A DNA stretch of 64,000 nucleotides from Mycolicibacterium lacusdiani (lineage in GTDB: Bacteria > Actinomycetota > Actinomycetes > Mycobacteriales > Mycobacteriaceae): the NCBI RefSeq assembly GCF_021916785.1, contig NZ_JAKCFC010000002.1, positions 744,001 to 808,000 of the forward strand. The letters are read 5' to 3'. Below, piece after piece: positions 55,045 to 64,000 of this stretch. The position numbers were made by a program, and so were the translations under genes. The notes beneath the pieces are model-generated. The model saw only the letters and a list, made by a program, of their open reading frames with translations, made no database searches and was not told the origin of the DNA. Position 1 is the first letter of the stretch, and each line of letters starts with the position of its first letter.

Positions 55045-56010
55045 ATGACGTCCCCGGCCATCGAGGCGATCGACCTCGTCAAGAAGTTCGGTGGCGCCGA
55101 CGACCAGAGACCGGCGGTCGACGGCGTGAGCTTCTCGGTGCCCGCCGGTTCGGTGCTCGGCCTGCTGGGGCCCAACGGCGCAGGCAAGACCACCACCGTG
55201 CGGATGATGACGACGCTCTCGCTGCCCACCAGCGGCACCGCACGGGTGGCGGGGTACGACGTGCGCGAGCAACCCGACATGGTCCGGCGCAACATGGGGC
55301 TGACCGGTCAGGCCGCGACCGTCGACGAGTTGCTGACCGGGCGCGAGAACATCCGCATGATCGGTGGGCTGTACGGCATCGGGAAGCGTGATCTGGCCAG
55401 GATCGGCGACGAACTGCTGGAACAGTTCTCCATCGCCGATGCCGCCGACCGGCCCGTCAAGTCGTACTCGGGCGGCATGCGCAGACGGCTCGACCTCGCC
55501 GTCAGCCTCATCGCGTCACCGCCGGTGCTGTTCCTCGACGAGCCCACCACCGGGCTGGATCCGCGTAGCCGCAACGACCTGTGGGACGTGCTGCGCGGGT
55601 TGGTGGCCGAGGGCACGACGCTGCTACTGACGACGCAGTACTTGGAGGAGGCCGACCAGCTCGCCGACGACATCGTCGTGATCGACCGCGGCCGCATCAT
55701 CGCCAAGGGCACGCCGTTGCAGCTCAAACAGCAGGCGGGCAACGCCAGCCTCGTCGTCACCGTCTCCCATGCCGACGACCTACCCGCCGCACGGGATCTA
55801 CTGGCCCGCACCGGCGCGGAGGTGCACGAGGACATCGGTGCGCGTCAGCTCACCGCCTCCGCCGACGGCATCGCCGAACTGACCACCGTCGCCGGCTGGC
55901 TTCAAGAACACGAGATCGACGTCGACGACATCGGCTTGTCGAGGCCAAGCCTCGACGACGTATTCCTGTCCCTGACCGGCCACCGCGCCGACGACGAGGA
56001 GCCCGCATGA
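55045..56010 (+). CDS. ABC transporter ATPase (DrrA-type)
   Basis: This 321-residue ATPase has Walker A GPNGAGKT, the ABC signature YSGGMRRRLDLAVSL, Walker B VLFLDEPTTGLD and a C-terminal domain typical of daunorubicin-resistance (DrrA) proteins. It powers an ABC-2 exporter with the permease that follows, whose ATG overlaps its stop. Drug or lipid export is likely; the cargo is unknown. Confidence 0.88.
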   Translation: MTSPAIEAIDLVKKFGGADDQRPAVDGVSFSVPAGSVLGLLGPNGAGKTTTVRMMTTLSLPTSGTARVAGYDVREQPDMVRRNMGLTGQAATVDELLTGRENIRMIGGLYGIGKRDLARIGDELLEQFSIADAADRPVKSYSGGMRRRLDLAVSLIASPPVLFLDEPTTGLDPRSRNDLWDVLRGLVAEGTTLLLTTQYLEEADQLADDIVVIDRGRIIAKGTPLQLKQQAGNASLVVTVSHADDLPAARDLLARTGAEVHEDIGARQLTASADGIAELTTVAGWLQEHEIDVDDIGLSRPSLDDVFLSLTGHRADDEEPA

Positions 56011-56855
56011 CCGCCGTCCAGCCACGGCCCGCCGTGACCGCCGAGCGGCCGGAGATCCGCCCGACCAACATCGTTCAGCAGTCATGGATCATGGTCAAGC
56101 GCAACATGATTCACACCAAGCGCATGCCGGAGATGCTGAGCGACGTCACCGTGCAGCCCATCATGTTCGTGCTGCTGTTCGCGTTCGTCTTCGGCGCGTC
56201 GATCGCGACCAGGGGCGGGGCGTCCTACCGGGAGTTCCTGCTGCCCGGCATCCAGGCGCAGACCATCGTGTTCACCGCGTTCGTGGTGTCGTCGGGCATC
56301 ACCGCCGACGTCGAGAAGGGCATCATCGACCGGTTCCGCTCCCTGCCCATCCGGCGTTCGGCGGTGTTGATCGGCCGCAGCGTGGCGAGCCTGCTGCACT
56401 CGTCGATCGGCGTAGTGGTGATGGCGGTGACGGGGTTGTGCATCGGATGGCGGATCCGGGGCAGCGTCGGTGAAGCCGTGCTCGCGTTCGCACTGATCCT
56501 GGTGTTCGGCTTCGGGATGATCTGGTTCGGGATCCTGGTCGGATCGTTGATGCGCTCGGTCGAGGCCGTGAACGGCGTGATGTTCACCGTCCTGTTCCCC
56601 ATCACGTTCCTGGCCAACACGTTCGCGCCGACGGAACCCATGCCCCGCTGGCTGCGGGTGGTCGCCGAGTGGAACCCGGTGTCGTCGCTGGCGCAGGCGA
56701 TGCGCGAGCTGTGGGGCAACGGTCCCCCCGCGCCACCGGACGCCCAACTGCCACTGCACCATCCCGTGCTGGCGACCATCCTGTGGTCGCTGTCCATCAC
56801 CGCGGTGATCGCGCCGTTCGCGCTGCGCGCCTATGCGCGGCGCACGTCTGATTGA
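56007..56855 (+). CDS. ABC-2-type permease (DrrB-type)
   Basis: The 282-residue membrane protein has six predicted helices and the ABC-2 signature segments MLSDVTVQPIMFVLLFAFVF and FPITFLANTFAPTEPMPRWL. The ATGA overlap with the ATPase gene shows coupled translation. Together they form a two-gene DrrAB-type exporter within the repeat-bounded insertion. Confidence 0.88.
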   Translation: MTAVQPRPAVTAERPEIRPTNIVQQSWIMVKRNMIHTKRMPEMLSDVTVQPIMFVLLFAFVFGASIATRGGASYREFLLPGIQAQTIVFTAFVVSSGITADVEKGIIDRFRSLPIRRSAVLIGRSVASLLHSSIGVVVMAVTGLCIGWRIRGSVGEAVLAFALILVFGFGMIWFGILVGSLMRSVEAVNGVMFTVLFPITFLANTFAPTEPMPRWLRVVAEWNPVSSLAQAMRELWGNGPPAPPDAQLPLHHPVLATILWSLSITAVIAPFALRAYARRTSD

Positions 56856-56874
56856 CGTTGACGTGATCTGAGTT

Positions 56875-56898
56875 CATGTGGCTATACTCAGCCACATG
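56875..56898 (+). promoter_or_regulatory. Operator palindrome over -10 and start codon of the Fe-S protein gene
   Basis: Perfect 9-bp arms (CATGTGGCT and AGCCACATG) flank the 6-nt centre ATACTC. The -10 hexamer TATACT (56883-56888) lies inside, and the ATG at 56896 is in the right arm. TTGACG at 56858 is the possible -35, 19 nt away. The arrangement predicts a leaderless, repressed transcript. Confidence 0.65.
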
Positions 56899-57930
56899 GC
56901 CTCGGACGTGTCGCCCCGCATCGCCGATCACCCCACCGTGCGGAAGATGCGTGGCCACACGCTCAAGCCGCCCGCGGTGATCGACGCCGACTGGCTCCGG
57001 CAGGTGTGCCTCGACGCCGGTGCCGACGACGCGGCGTTCGCCACCATCGACGACCCCGCGCTGCAGTCCGAGCGCGAGCATGCCGACGCCGCGCTGCCAG
57101 GTGCTCGGAGCTTCATCTCGCTGGTGGTCAAGATGAACCGGGACAACGTGCGGTCGGTGGCCAGGAGCGTCGCGAACCAGGAGTTCCACCGCAGCGGGGA
57201 GATCATCAACGAAGCGGCGCACCGCATCACGCGCGTCCTCCAGGACACGGGCTACCGGTCGCTCAACCCGTCGGCCACGTTCCCGATGGAGATGGACCGC
57301 TTCCCGGGCCGCATCTGGGTGGTCGCGCACAAACCCGTCGCGGTCGCCGCCGGGCTCGGCGTGATGGGCATCCACCGCAACGTCATCCACCCGAAGTTCG
57401 GCAACTTCGTCCTGCTGGCGACGATCATCGTCGACGCGCCGATCTCGAAGTACGGTGAGCCGCTGGACTATTCGCCGTGTTTGGAGTGCAAGCTGTGCGT
57501 GGCGGCGTGCCCGGTCGGGGCCATCAAGAAGGACGGCGAGTTCGACTTCTTCGCGTGCTCGACGCACAACTACCGCGAGTTCATGGGCGGCTTCACGGAC
57601 TGGGTGCAGACGGTCGCCGACAGCGACGACGCGGCCGACTACCGTTCGCGCGTCACCGATTCCGAGAGCGCGTCGATGTGGCAGAGCCTGTCGTTCAAGG
57701 CGAACTACAAGGCGGCCTACTGCCTGGCGGTGTGCCCGGCGGGTGAGGAGGTCATCGGTCCATACCTCGACGACCGCAAGGGGTTCATGGACATCGTGCT
57801 CAAGCCGCTGCAGGAGAAGCGCGAAACGCTCTACGTGCTACCGAACTCCGCGGCGAAGGCGTTCGCCGAGAAGCGGTATCCGCACAAGCCGACCAAGGTC
57901 GTCGACAGCGGGATCGCGGGGCGGAGCTAG
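56896..57930 (+). CDS. 4Fe-4S protein, reductive-dehalogenase/QueG-like
   Basis: This 344-residue protein has a bacterial ferredoxin motif CLECKLCVAACPVGAI (about residue 195) and a second Cys group in CLAVCPAGEEV, giving two likely [4Fe-4S] clusters. The N-terminal half resembles the epoxyqueuosine-reductase/reductive-dehalogenase fold (LGVMGIHRNVIHPKFGNFV). There is no Tat signal, so it is cytoplasmic. A cobalamin cofactor is possible by family but not shown. It may reduce an organic substrate. Confidence 0.75.
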   Translation: MASDVSPRIADHPTVRKMRGHTLKPPAVIDADWLRQVCLDAGADDAAFATIDDPALQSEREHADAALPGARSFISLVVKMNRDNVRSVARSVANQEFHRSGEIINEAAHRITRVLQDTGYRSLNPSATFPMEMDRFPGRIWVVAHKPVAVAAGLGVMGIHRNVIHPKFGNFVLLATIIVDAPISKYGEPLDYSPCLECKLCVAACPVGAIKKDGEFDFFACSTHNYREFMGGFTDWVQTVADSDDAADYRSRVTDSESASMWQSLSFKANYKAAYCLAVCPAGEEVIGPYLDDRKGFMDIVLKPLQEKRETLYVLPNSAAKAFAEKRYPHKPTKVVDSGIAGRS

Positions 57931-57945
57931 CGCTCCGGAGATAGG

Positions 57946-58007
57946 CGCGAGCGTGCGTGAACTCGCCCTCCGGGTCGGCGTGTCGCCCGCAGACACGCAC
58001 GCTCGCG
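57946..58007 (-). repeat. REP-like hairpin repeat, right copy (inverted)
   Basis: Perfect 14-bp arms (57946-57959 and 57994-58007) form a hairpin. The segment 57976-58007 is the exact reverse complement of 53889-53920. The two copies bound a five-gene block absent at this place in M. tuberculosis. Confidence 0.85.
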
Positions 58008-58021
58008 GAAGGGGAGTGGTA

Positions 58022-58051
58022 CCGCACTAGGCCGCACTAGGCCGCACTAGG
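58022..58051. repeat. Three 10-bp tandem copies
   Basis: The unit CCGCACTAGG occurs three times in direct succession just after the right hairpin repeat and before the pth stop codon. It has no coding role. Confidence 0.8.
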
Positions 58052-58056
58052 CACCG

Positions 58057-58635
58057 CTAGCCCCAGGCGTGCACGACGTTCTGCGCGGGTTCGAGGCCGT
58101 CGCGCACCAGGAGTTCGGTGGCGTCGGCGGCCTGCTCGCAGAGCAGTCCGACCTCCGGCAGCTCCCTGGACGCGAAGTTCTCCAGCACGAATGACGCACC
58201 CGACTGCCGCCCGGGCGGTCGGCCGATGCCGAGCCGCACCCGGGCGAAGTCGTTGGTGCCCAACGCCGAACCGACTGATCGCAAGCCGTTGTGCCCGGCG
58301 ACCCCGCCACCGAACTTCAGCCGGATGCGGCCGAAGTCGATGTCGAGTTCGTCGTGCAGCACGATCACGTCAGCAGGCGCCACGGAGTAGAACTTCGCCA
58401 GCGGGCCGACGTGGCGCCCCGACTCGTTCATGTACGTGCGCGGCTTGGCCAGCACCACCGACCGGCCGCCGAGGCGGCCGGTGACCACCTCGGCGCCGGA
58501 CTTCTTGTGGACCTTGAAGCCCGAGCCGATCCGGTCGGCGAGCACGTCGGCGACCAGGAAGCCCAAGTTGTGCCGGGTGGTGGCGTACTGCGGGCCTGGA
58601 TTGCCCAGGCCGACCACCAGCAGCGGCTCGGCCAC
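58057..58635 (-). CDS. pth: Peptidyl-tRNA hydrolase
   Basis: The 192-residue enzyme releases tRNA from peptidyl-tRNA. It has the N-terminal [19 protein letters not shown] (catalytic His), [19 protein letters not shown] and [11 protein letters not shown] motifs. It follows rplY by 20 bases on the same strand, as in Rv1014c-Rv1015c, and is probably in its operon. Confidence 0.93.
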   Translation of the reverse strand: MAEPLLVVGLGNPGPQYATTRHNLGFLVADVLADRIGSGFKVHKKSGAEVVTGRLGGRSVVLAKPRTYMNESGRHVGPLAKFYSVAPADVIVLHDELDIDFGRIRLKFGGGVAGHNGLRSVGSALGTNDFARVRLGIGRPPGRQSGASFVLENFASRELPEVGLLCEQAADATELLVRDGLEPAQNVVHAWG

Positions 58636-58655
58636 GAGCTGTCCGCCCTACCCGA

Positions 58656-59339
58656 TCAGGAGTCGGAGTCGGACTCGGAATCCGACGATGCCTCGCCGTC
58701 CTCGTCGCCCTCTGCCTCGGCCTCTTCGGCCTGCTCCTCGAGCGACGGGCCACCACCCTCGGCCTCGAGTTCTTCTTCGCTCGGCGCCACGATGACGTTG
58801 ACGACCAGCAGCTCGGGATCCGACACCAGCGTGACGCCCTCGGGCAGATCGATCTGGCTCGCCAAGATCTGCGTACCGGCGGGGGTGCCCTCGATCGACA
58901 GCGTCAGCTGCTCCGGGATCGACATGGCGTCGGACTCGATCTCGATGCTGTTGGTCTCCTGGGTGACCAGGGTGCCGGGCGCGGCGTCGCCCTCGACGAC
59001 GACGTTGACCTCGACGGTCACCTTCTCGCCGCGGCGCACCACGATGAGGTCGACGTGCTGGATGTTGCGACGGATCGGGTGGATCTCGATCTGCTTGGGC
59101 AGCGCGAGCGCCTCGGTGCCCTCGACGTCGAGCGTCAGCACCGCGTTGGTGCCGAAGTTACGGAGCACGGCCGCCAGCTCGCGGGCGGGCAGTTCGAGGT
59201 GCTGCGGGTCGGTGCCGTGGCCGTACAGCACGGCGGGCACCTTGCCCTCGCGGCGAGCGCGACGCGATGCGCCCTTGCCGGTCTCGGTGCGGACCTTGAC
59301 GGTCAGGTTGTTCGGAAGGTGGGCCTTGGTCTTGGCCAT
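58656..59339 (-). CDS. rplY: 50S ribosomal protein L25/general stress protein Ctc
   Basis: This 227-residue long-form L25 binds 5S rRNA. The N-terminal L25 domain has [20 protein letters not shown] and AVLYGHG; a C-terminal TL5/Ctc beta domain and an acidic Ser/Glu/Asp-rich tail follow. It is slightly longer than the M. tuberculosis protein because of the acidic tail. AGGAGCAG lies before the ATG at 59339. Confidence 0.92.
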   Translation of the reverse strand: MAKTKAHLPNNLTVKVRTETGKGASRRARREGKVPAVLYGHGTDPQHLELPARELAAVLRNFGTNAVLTLDVEGTEALALPKQIEIHPIRRNIQHVDLIVVRRGEKVTVEVNVVVEGDAAPGTLVTQETNSIEIESDAMSIPEQLTLSIEGTPAGTQILASQIDLPEGVTLVSDPELLVVNVIVAPSEEELEAEGGGPSLEEQAEEAEAEGDEDGEASSDSESDSDS

Positions 59340-59512
59340 GTGTCTGCTCCTATGCCGGGGTGTGGGCGCGGCAAGGGCGACTCGGCGCAGCAGGGCTGCG
59401 GCTCGTGTTCCGTCGATAACGGTGGCTTCGCCAAGAATCCGGGGCCACCCTCGCCGTGATCGTCGCCAAGGTTAGCGCAATCGGGCCTACACCACGAAAT
59501 CGAGTGACGGCG

Positions 59513-60391
59513 TCAGATTCGGGCTGCGAGCGTGAAGTCGGTGCCCGTGAGCTGCGCCGACAGGTCCCACAGCGCGGCGGCGGTCTTGGCGTTGCGCGCC
59601 AGCGGGCTGCGACCCACCAGCCCGGTGGCGCCTCGCATGCCGTAGCGCGGCCCGACGAACGAGTCGCCGGGAATGTCCTGGGACACCGCGTACAACGACT
59701 GCCTGGCGCCGAAATCGGCGTCGGTCGCGACCGCGTTCGCCGCGCGCCACACCTTGCTGCCCAAGGCGTTGCCGGTGTTGCCCTGCAGGTTGGTGGCCGA
59801 GTAGCCCGGGTGCACTGCGATCGCGCGCACGGGCGAGCCGGCCTGGGTCAGCCTGCGCTGCAACTCCATGGTGAACAACAGGTTGGCCAGCTTGGACTGC
59901 CCGTACGCCGGCCACGCCAGATACGGCCGCGACGTCCAGTTCAGGTCCTTGAGGCTGATGACGCCGATCAGGTGCATCATCGACGACACCGTGACGATGC
60001 GGTCGCTCACCTTGGGCAGCAGCAGGTTGGTCAGCGCGAAGTGGCCGAGGTGGTTGGTGCCGATCTGGCTCTCGAACCCGTCGACGGTCTTGGCGTAGGG
60101 CACCGCCATGATGCCTGCGTTGTTGACCAGGACGTCGACCTTGGCAATGCCGTTGGCGAACGCGCGCACCGATGCCAGGTCCTGCAAGTCGAGGCGTCGC
60201 ACCTCGGTGTCGCCGGGCATGGTCGCCGCGGCGGCCCGGCCCTTCTCCTCGTTGCGTACGGCGAGGATCACGCTGGCGCCGGCCCGGGCCAGTTCGCGGG
60301 CGGTCACCTCGCCGAGGCCGCTGTTGGCGCCGGTGACGATGACGGTCCGCCCGGCGAACGAAGGCAGGTCGGCAGCAGTCCAGTCGCTCAT
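59513..60391 (-). CDS. Short-chain dehydrogenase/reductase, retinol-dehydrogenase-like
   Basis: The 292-residue SDR has TGANSGLG, NNAGIM, NHLGHFALT and the catalytic YGQSK. This extended form resembles the light-dependent-protochlorophyllide-reductase/WW-oxidoreductase group found in many mycobacterial copies. It stands between rplY and lpqT, where M. tuberculosis has no gene of this kind by my recall. The substrate is unknown. Confidence 0.82.
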   Translation of the reverse strand: MSDWTAADLPSFAGRTVIVTGANSGLGEVTARELARAGASVILAVRNEEKGRAAAATMPGDTEVRRLDLQDLASVRAFANGIAKVDVLVNNAGIMAVPYAKTVDGFESQIGTNHLGHFALTNLLLPKVSDRIVTVSSMMHLIGVISLKDLNWTSRPYLAWPAYGQSKLANLLFTMELQRRLTQAGSPVRAIAVHPGYSATNLQGNTGNALGSKVWRAANAVATDADFGARQSLYAVSQDIPGDSFVGPRYGMRGATGLVGRSPLARNAKTAAALWDLSAQLTGTDFTLAARI

Positions 60392-60433
60392 GACGACGAC
60401 AGTAGGGCCTACGCCGCAGTGTTGGACATGCGG

Positions 60434-61102
60434 CTACGCCGCGGCGACGTCGAAGCCCTTGATGATCTGCTCGACCTCCGGGCCTTCGGCCCGCGCCTGG
60501 TCCGCGAAGCTGGTCACGGTCAACTGCACCAGGTAGCGCTGGCCCGGCATGTTGGGCGCCGCGGGCCGTCCGGTGGCGATGACGACGCGGTTGTAGCTCT
60601 GCATCCGCCGCCCGTTGAGGTCGTAGGTGCACTCGATCATCGACGACGGGAAGCCCTTGAAGTCGTCCTTGGAGCCGTTGAGCTTCTTGAAGTTCTCCGA
60701 CAGCTCGGCGTCGGCGTCGGCGTACTTGATGGCCTCCGCGACGTCGAAGTCACCGGCCAACCGGAAGACCAGGATCATCGCCGTCGGATAGGTGTCGCCC
60801 TTGGCGATCGTGCGGGTGCCGGGCGACAGGTTGGGGTTTGAGTAGGTGCGCCACCCGGCCGGGGCGGGCATGGTCACCTTGAGGTCGGGAATCTTGTCGG
60901 GTGCGACGGGCTGGCCCGTGACGCCGGCGTTCTCGAGGTACTGCGCGAACGGGATCGGCGGTTCCTTGCTGGTGGACGTCGTCGTCGTGGTGGTCGTCGT
61001 CCAGATCGACTTGTACTCGGGAGTCGCCGGGCCGCACGCCGTGAGGCCGAGCGCGACCAGCGCGGCCGCGACCACGCAGCGGGTGAAGCGGGCCGGCGTC
61101 AC
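60434..61102 (-). CDS. lpqT: Lipoprotein LpqT
   Basis: This 222-residue lipoprotein has a signal peptide with lipobox LTAC, a run of eight Thr, then the LpqN/LpqT domain (FAQYLENAGVTGQPVAPDKI, MPAPAGWRTY). The GTG at 61102 overlaps the arsC stop by 4 bases. LpqT relatives are surface lipoproteins linked to host interaction or lipid handling. It corresponds to Rv1016c and is a paralogue of the lipoprotein at 31.3 kb. Confidence 0.88.
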   Translation of the reverse strand: MTPARFTRCVVAAALVALGLTACGPATPEYKSIWTTTTTTTTSTSKEPPIPFAQYLENAGVTGQPVAPDKIPDLKVTMPAPAGWRTYSNPNLSPGTRTIAKGDTYPTAMILVFRLAGDFDVAEAIKYADADAELSENFKKLNGSKDDFKGFPSSMIECTYDLNGRRMQSYNRVVIATGRPAAPNMPGQRYLVQLTVTSFADQARAEGPEVEQIIKGFDVAAA

Positions 61103-61443
61103 AGGATCTCGCGCACCGCGTCGATCGGCCGGGCCAGCCGCGTTCCCTTCGACGTCGTGACGAAGGGTCGCTCGATCAGGATGGGATGTGCGGCCATCGC
61201 GTCGAGCAGTTCGTCGTCGGATGCGTCGGCCAGGCCGAGTTCGGCGTACAGCGACTCACGCTTGCGGACGGCGGTCCGGACGTCGATGCCCGCGTCGGCG
61301 ATCATCGTCGCCAGTTCGGCACGGGTCGGCGGCGTCTTCAGGTACTGCACGACCGTGGGCTCGATGCCGTTGTCGCGCAACAACTCCAAGGTCTTGCGCG
61401 ACGTCGAGCACTTCGGGTTGTGATAGATGACCGGGTGGGTCAT
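61099..61443 (-). CDS. arsC: ArsC-family arsenate reductase (thioredoxin fold)
   Basis: The 114-residue protein has the ArsC active-site segment YHNPKCSTSRKTLELL (Cys12) and the conserved PILIERPFV with the phosphate/arsenate-binding Arg. This is the glutaredoxin-linked class, so mycobacterial use would depend on mycoredoxin or another thiol partner. It starts immediately after the prs stop with no gap and overlaps lpqT, so the three are one operon. Confidence 0.85.
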   Translation of the reverse strand: MTHPVIYHNPKCSTSRKTLELLRDNGIEPTVVQYLKTPPTRAELATMIADAGIDVRTAVRKRESLYAELGLADASDDELLDAMAAHPILIERPFVTTSKGTRLARPIDAVREIL

Positions 61444-62424
61444 CTATGCCGACCCGTCGAACAGGCTGGTGACGGAGCCGTTGTCGAAGACCGCGCGGAT
61501 GGTGTTGGCCAGCAGCGGGGCGATCGACAGGACGGTCAGCGACGGGAAGCGCTTCTCCTCGCCGATCGGCAGGGTGTTGGTGACGATGACCTCGCGTGCG
61601 CCGCAGTCCGCGAGGCGCTGGGCCGCCGGATCCGACAGCACGCCGTGGGTGGCGGCGATGATGACGTCGGACGCGCCGTCCTGGCGCAGCAGGTTCACCG
61701 CTCCGGCGATGGTGCCGCCGGTGTCGATCATGTCGTCGGTCAGGATGCACGTCTTGCCCCGGACGTCGCCGACGACGCGGTTGGACACCACCTGGTTGGG
61801 CACCAGCGGGTCACGCGTCTTGTGGATGAACGCCAGGGGGACACCGCCGAGCGAGTCGGCCCACTTCTCCGCGACGCGGACGCGGCCGGAGTCGGGGGAG
61901 ACGACCACCATGTCGTGGCCTGAGTAGTTCTCGGCGATGTAGCTGGTCAGCAGCTTCTGCGCCCGCATGTGGTCGACGGGGCCGTCGAAGAAGCCCTGGA
62001 TCTGGTCGGTGTGCAGGTCGACGGTCAGGATCCGGTTCGCGCCCGCGGTCTTCAGCAGGTCGGCGACCAGCCGGGCCGAGATGGGCTCGCGTCCGCGGTG
62101 CTTCTTGTCCTGCCGGGCGTACGGGTAGAACGGCAGGATCGCGGTGATCCGCTTGGCGCTGCCGCGCTTGAGCGCGTCGATCATCAGCAGCTGTTCCATC
62201 AGCCACGTGTTGAGCGGCGCGGGATGGCTCTGCAGGACGAAGGCGTCGCTGCCGCGCACGGATTCGTCGAAGCGGACGAAGATCTCGCCGTTGGCGAAGT
62301 CCCGTGCCGTCTGCGCCGTCACGTGGACGTCGAGTTCCTTCGCCACCTGCTCGGCGAGCTCGGGATGAGCGCGGCCCGAGAAGAGCATCAAGCTTTTGCG
62401 GTTGTCGGTCCAGTCCGTAGCCAC
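61444..62424 (-). CDS. prs: Ribose-phosphate pyrophosphokinase
   Basis: This 326-residue enzyme makes PRPP from ribose 5-phosphate and ATP for nucleotides, His, Trp and decaprenyl-phosphoribose. Signatures are LMLFSGRAHPELAEQVA, YPYARQDKKHRGREPISARL (flexible loop), TVDLHTDQIQGFF and the PRPP motif ILTDDMIDTGGTI. It corresponds to Rv1017c, downstream of glmU on the same strand. Confidence 0.95.
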   Translation of the reverse strand: MATDWTDNRKSLMLFSGRAHPELAEQVAKELDVHVTAQTARDFANGEIFVRFDESVRGSDAFVLQSHPAPLNTWLMEQLLMIDALKRGSAKRITAILPFYPYARQDKKHRGREPISARLVADLLKTAGANRILTVDLHTDQIQGFFDGPVDHMRAQKLLTSYIAENYSGHDMVVVSPDSGRVRVAEKWADSLGGVPLAFIHKTRDPLVPNQVVSNRVVGDVRGKTCILTDDMIDTGGTIAGAVNLLRQDGASDVIIAATHGVLSDPAAQRLADCGAREVIVTNTLPIGEEKRFPSLTVLSIAPLLANTIRAVFDNGSVTSLFDGSA

Positions 62425-62527
62425 TTCAGAGCTGCCTTCGCGGTCGGCGGTCGATACGGGGCAATGGTACGGAGGTTCCCCGGGCGATCATGGCCGGGTT
62501 ACCAGAAAGCCAACGGACGACGTCGTC

Positions 62528-63985
62528 TCAGTCGTCGGTTCGGGCGCTGCCGGCGGCCTTGCGGGCGGCCTCGGCGGCGGCGCTGCCGGGGCGTTTGCGC
62601 TCCACCCAGCCCTCGATGTTGCGTTGCGGGCCGGCCGAGACGGCGAGCGCTCCCGGCGGGACGTCGGTGCGGATGACGGTGCCCGCCCCGGTGTATGCGC
62701 CGTCGCCGATCGTCACCGGCGCGACGAACATCGTGTCGGAGCCGGTGCGCACGTGCGAACCAATCGTGGTACGGCGCTTGGTTTCTCCGTCGTAGTTCAC
62801 GAACACGCTCGATGCGCCGATGTTCGAGTGCTCGCCGATGTCGGCGTCGCCGACGTACGTCAGGTGCGGCACCTTGGTACACGCGCCGATGACGGCGTTC
62901 TTCGTCTCGACGAACGCGCCGAGCTTGCCGTCGGCCCCGAGGTCGGTGCCGGGCCGCAGGTAGGTGAACGGGCCGACGACGGCGCCGGGGCCGATCGCCG
63001 AGGAGGTGCCGTGGGTGCGGATCACCGACGCGCCGTCGCCGACCGAGACGTCGGCCAGGGTGGTGTCGGGCCCGATCTCGCACCGCGCGCCGACGGCGGT
63101 GGCGCCGAGCAGCTGGGTGCCCGGACGCACCACCGTGTCCTGACCGATCGTCACGTCGACGTCCACCCACGTGGTCGCGGGGTCGACCACCGTGACGCCC
63201 GCGCGCAGGTGGCGCGCGACGATGCGTCGGTTCAGCTCGGCCGCGAGATCGGCGAGCTGGACGCGGTCGTTGACGCCTGCAACCAGCGCGCTGTCGTCGA
63301 GGTGACGGGCGCGGACCACGTGGCCGCTCTGCCGCACGATCGAGATGGCGTCGGTGATGTACAGCTCGCCCTGGGCGTTGTCGCTGCGCAGCTGGCTCAG
63401 CGCGGATCGCAACGCGCCGATGTCGAACGCGTAGACGCCGGCGTTGACCTCGCGGATGTCGCGTTGCTTCTCGGTGGCGTCGGCCTGCTCGACGATTCCG
63501 ATGACCTCCCTGTCCTGCGTGCGCAGGATGCGGCCGTAACCGGTCGGGTCGGCGACGGTGGTGGTGAGCACCGTGGCAGCGGCCGACTCCGCACTGTGCG
63601 CGTCGATCAGGTCGGCGAGGGTGTCGGCGTCCAGTAGTGGGACATCGCCCGCGGTGACGACCACGGTGCCGGTGAAGTCATCTGGCAGTGCGGTGAGCCC
63701 GCACCCCACGGCGTGGCCGGTGCCGCGCTGCTCCTCCTGTACGGCGATCGTCACATCGCGTCCCAGTTCCTCGGCCAGCGCGGTGACCGCCGCCGACACC
63801 GGCTCGCGGTCACTGCCCACCACCACGACGAGGTGCCGCGGCTCGACCGCGGCGATCGCGTGCAGGGCGTGGGAGATCATGCTGCGGCCCGCCAGGGTGT
63901 GCAGGACCTTGGGAATGGTCGAGCGCATCCGAGTGCCCGCCCCGGCTGCCAGGACGATGACCGCGGCCTCGCCTCGTGTCGTCAT
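62528..63985 (-). CDS. glmU: Bifunctional GlmU
   Basis: The 485-residue enzyme acetylates glucosamine 1-phosphate and uridylates the product to UDP-GlcNAc for peptidoglycan. The N-terminal uridyltransferase has LAAGAGTRM and [10 protein letters not shown]; the C-terminal half is a left-handed beta-helix of hexapeptide repeats with [20 protein letters not shown] and VNYDGETK. The gene is complete; its promoter lies mostly beyond the window. It corresponds to Rv1018c. Confidence 0.95.
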   Translation of the reverse strand: MTTRGEAAVIVLAAGAGTRMRSTIPKVLHTLAGRSMISHALHAIAAVEPRHLVVVVGSDREPVSAAVTALAEELGRDVTIAVQEEQRGTGHAVGCGLTALPDDFTGTVVVTAGDVPLLDADTLADLIDAHSAESAAATVLTTTVADPTGYGRILRTQDREVIGIVEQADATEKQRDIREVNAGVYAFDIGALRSALSQLRSDNAQGELYITDAISIVRQSGHVVRARHLDDSALVAGVNDRVQLADLAAELNRRIVARHLRAGVTVVDPATTWVDVDVTIGQDTVVRPGTQLLGATAVGARCEIGPDTTLADVSVGDGASVIRTHGTSSAIGPGAVVGPFTYLRPGTDLGADGKLGAFVETKNAVIGACTKVPHLTYVGDADIGEHSNIGASSVFVNYDGETKRRTTIGSHVRTGSDTMFVAPVTIGDGAYTGAGTVIRTDVPPGALAVSAGPQRNIEGWVERKRPGSAAAEAARKAAGSARTDD

Positions 63986-64000
63986 GTTGACCTTCTTTTC

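Overview
The window is high-GC chromosomal DNA from a mycobacterium, most likely a rapidly growing environmental species (Mycolicibacterium type). From about 29.4 kb to the right end the gene order follows Mycobacterium tuberculosis Rv0998-Rv1018c: pat, an aroE-like gene, an AlkB-type gene, arcA, pmt, rsmI, pabB, metG, tatD, rpfB, rsmA/ksgA, ispE, the pks16-type ligase, pth, rplY, lpqT, prs and glmU. Extra genes are inserted into that order at several points. The synteny call rests on recall of the M. tuberculosis map and on protein motifs, not on an alignment.

Left part (0-29 kb), accessory and stress-response DNA. It opens with a kmtR-CDF metal-efflux operon that has a palindrome over the start codon. 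Then come an RsbW-like kinase and a STAS protein, two duplicated SDR genes divergent from a LysR gene, a membrane-anchored spermidine-synthase-like protein, a CadD-type transporter, a SigF-like sigma factor and a MarR regulator. A lipid block follows: an MmpL transporter, a KasA/KasB-like condensing enzyme with Asp in place of the catalytic Cys, a WS/DGAT acyltransferase and an alpha/beta hydrolase. Next are a B12-binding protein carrying the CarH-type W-x9-EH photoreceptor motif, coupled to a GAF-PP2C phosphatase, then topoisomerase IB. After that comes a tightly overlapping five-gene operon (flavodoxin-like, GT2, acyl-CoA-dehydrogenase-like, PIG-L deacetylase, NodS-like methyltransferase). 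Last is a SigF-type neighbourhood with two duplicated STAS genes, a UsfY-like protein and several small membrane proteins.

At least three near-consensus SigF promoters (GTTT, 15-16 nt, GGGTAT) lie at 26.6, 27.6 and 28.9 kb, with weaker matches at 20.6 and 22.1 kb. Together with the sigma factor, the anti-sigma-like kinase, three STAS proteins and the PP2C phosphatase, this suggests a general-stress partner-switching network that may receive light or B12 input.

Right part (29-64 kb), mostly housekeeping. The main points are an ECF41-type sigma factor with its oxidoreductase and a matching upstream promoter, a SoxR gene with a consensus SoxR box, a DUF559-type gene flanked by hairpin repeats, a 33-bp tandem repeat coding the N-terminus of MetG, a permease and kinase pair separating rpfB-ksgA from ispE, and a five-gene insertion between the pks16-type gene and pth that is bounded by inverted copies of a 32-bp hairpin repeat. 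I found no tRNA, rRNA, CRISPR array, insertion sequence or prophage.
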